Source: DATJPR01 sp963843525
GTDB taxonomy: Bacteria; Bacteroidota; Ignavibacteria; UBA10030; UBA6906
Length of the DNA stretch: 64,000 bases
Reading direction: 5' to 3'
Assembly (NCBI GenBank): GCA_963843525.1
Contig: CAWJKM010000007.1
Coordinates: 744,001-808,000, forward strand
Below the pieces are notes generated by a model, which worked only from the letters and a program-made list of their open reading frames with translations, was not told the origin of the DNA and did not search any database. Of the stretch, positions 63,926 through 64,000 are shown one piece after another; position 1 is the stretch's first letter, and each line of letters begins with the position of its first letter. The translations under genes and the position numbers were made by a program.

Positions 63926-64000
63926 CCCGGATTCTTTTTATCGATCACGACGCAGTCCAATCCGCCGATCGCGCTCTCTATCGAGCTCTCTCAACGGTAG
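63922..64000 (+). CDS. Start of the next polysaccharide gene (truncated by window end)
   Basis: Only 26 codons are visible: MTRILFIDHDAVQSADRALY. The hydrophobic opening strand followed by a short loop and helix is typical of the first beta-alpha unit of a GT4 glycosyltransferase. The start overlaps the flippase stop by four bases. Confidence 0.6.
   Translation, partial: MTRILFIDHDAVQSADRALYRALSTV

Overview
The window looks like a chromosomal piece of a Bacteroidota/Chlorobiota-lineage bacterium, most likely an Ignavibacteria-type organism. The reasons are two secreted proteins with C-terminal type IX secretion sorting domains of the 'YPNPFNP' kind, a large TonB-dependent receptor with a carboxypeptidase-regulatory N-terminus, a TIGR03545/TIGR03546 pair, promoter-like TAnnTTTG boxes, and moderately high GC. 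It reads as ordinary, loosely organised chromosome with a few gene-poor, repeat-rich islands. No phage, CRISPR array or integrase is visible. All assignments are from reading the sequence; no database search was run.

Layout. 0-1.4 kb: the 3' end of an unidentified gene, a minimal nucleotidyltransferase and an IS3-type orfA relic. 1.4-14.5 kb: a sensor kinase, an NtrC-like regulator and a single-domain response regulator, running without a break into a respiratory cluster (haem-porin protein, cupredoxin, small membrane protein, GltD-like FAD/Fe-S NAD(P) oxidoreductase, Rieske protein, split cytochrome b, octahaem cytochrome c, monohaem lipoprotein). 14.5-16.8 kb: a frameshifted MazF/PemK-like gene, tRNA-Lys, REP-like palindromes and a secreted protein. 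16.9-25.6 kb: an Old Yellow Enzyme, a huge FG-GAP T9SS protein and a GH78 rhamnosidase. 25.6-28 kb: a degraded island with a direct repeat, a TonB-domain protein and a GDSL-esterase relic. 28-33 kb: an operon of two coiled-coil proteins plus an ABC transporter whose binding protein is membrane-anchored and carries an OmpA peptidoglycan-binding domain. 33-48 kb: DUF5916 and T9SS surface proteins, an ATP-grasp enzyme, TIGR03545/6, a tricorn-like protease, a TPR lipo/periplasmic protein and a putative zinc peptidase. 48-55.5 kb: tRNA-Leu with repeats, Maf, a B12-binding protein, a cold-shock protein, a family B DNA polymerase, and the slipin/NfeD pair. 56-64 kb: a TonB receptor, tRNA-Ser with repeats, and the start of a polysaccharide cluster.

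The most unusual signal is at the tRNAs. tRNA-Leu(GAG) is followed by three 139-bp tandem units, each carrying the 3' half of that tRNA with a 60-bp perfect-ended palindromic element inserted exactly in the T-loop. tRNA-Ser(GGA) is preceded by two 146-bp tandem units, each carrying its 5' half with a 54-bp hairpin-rich insert exactly in the D-loop. A 54-bp relative of the Leu element sits in frame inside a protein-coding gene at 38.3 kb, with compensatory base changes that keep its hairpins. This resembles, in behaviour, the palindromic elements of Rickettsia that enter both protein and RNA genes.

Second in interest are the peptidoglycan-tethered ABC system at 28-33 kb and the Rieske/cytochrome b cluster with an NAD(P)-binding flavoprotein. 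Four genes carry single-base indels, three of them in G/C runs, which may be assembly errors rather than real decay.
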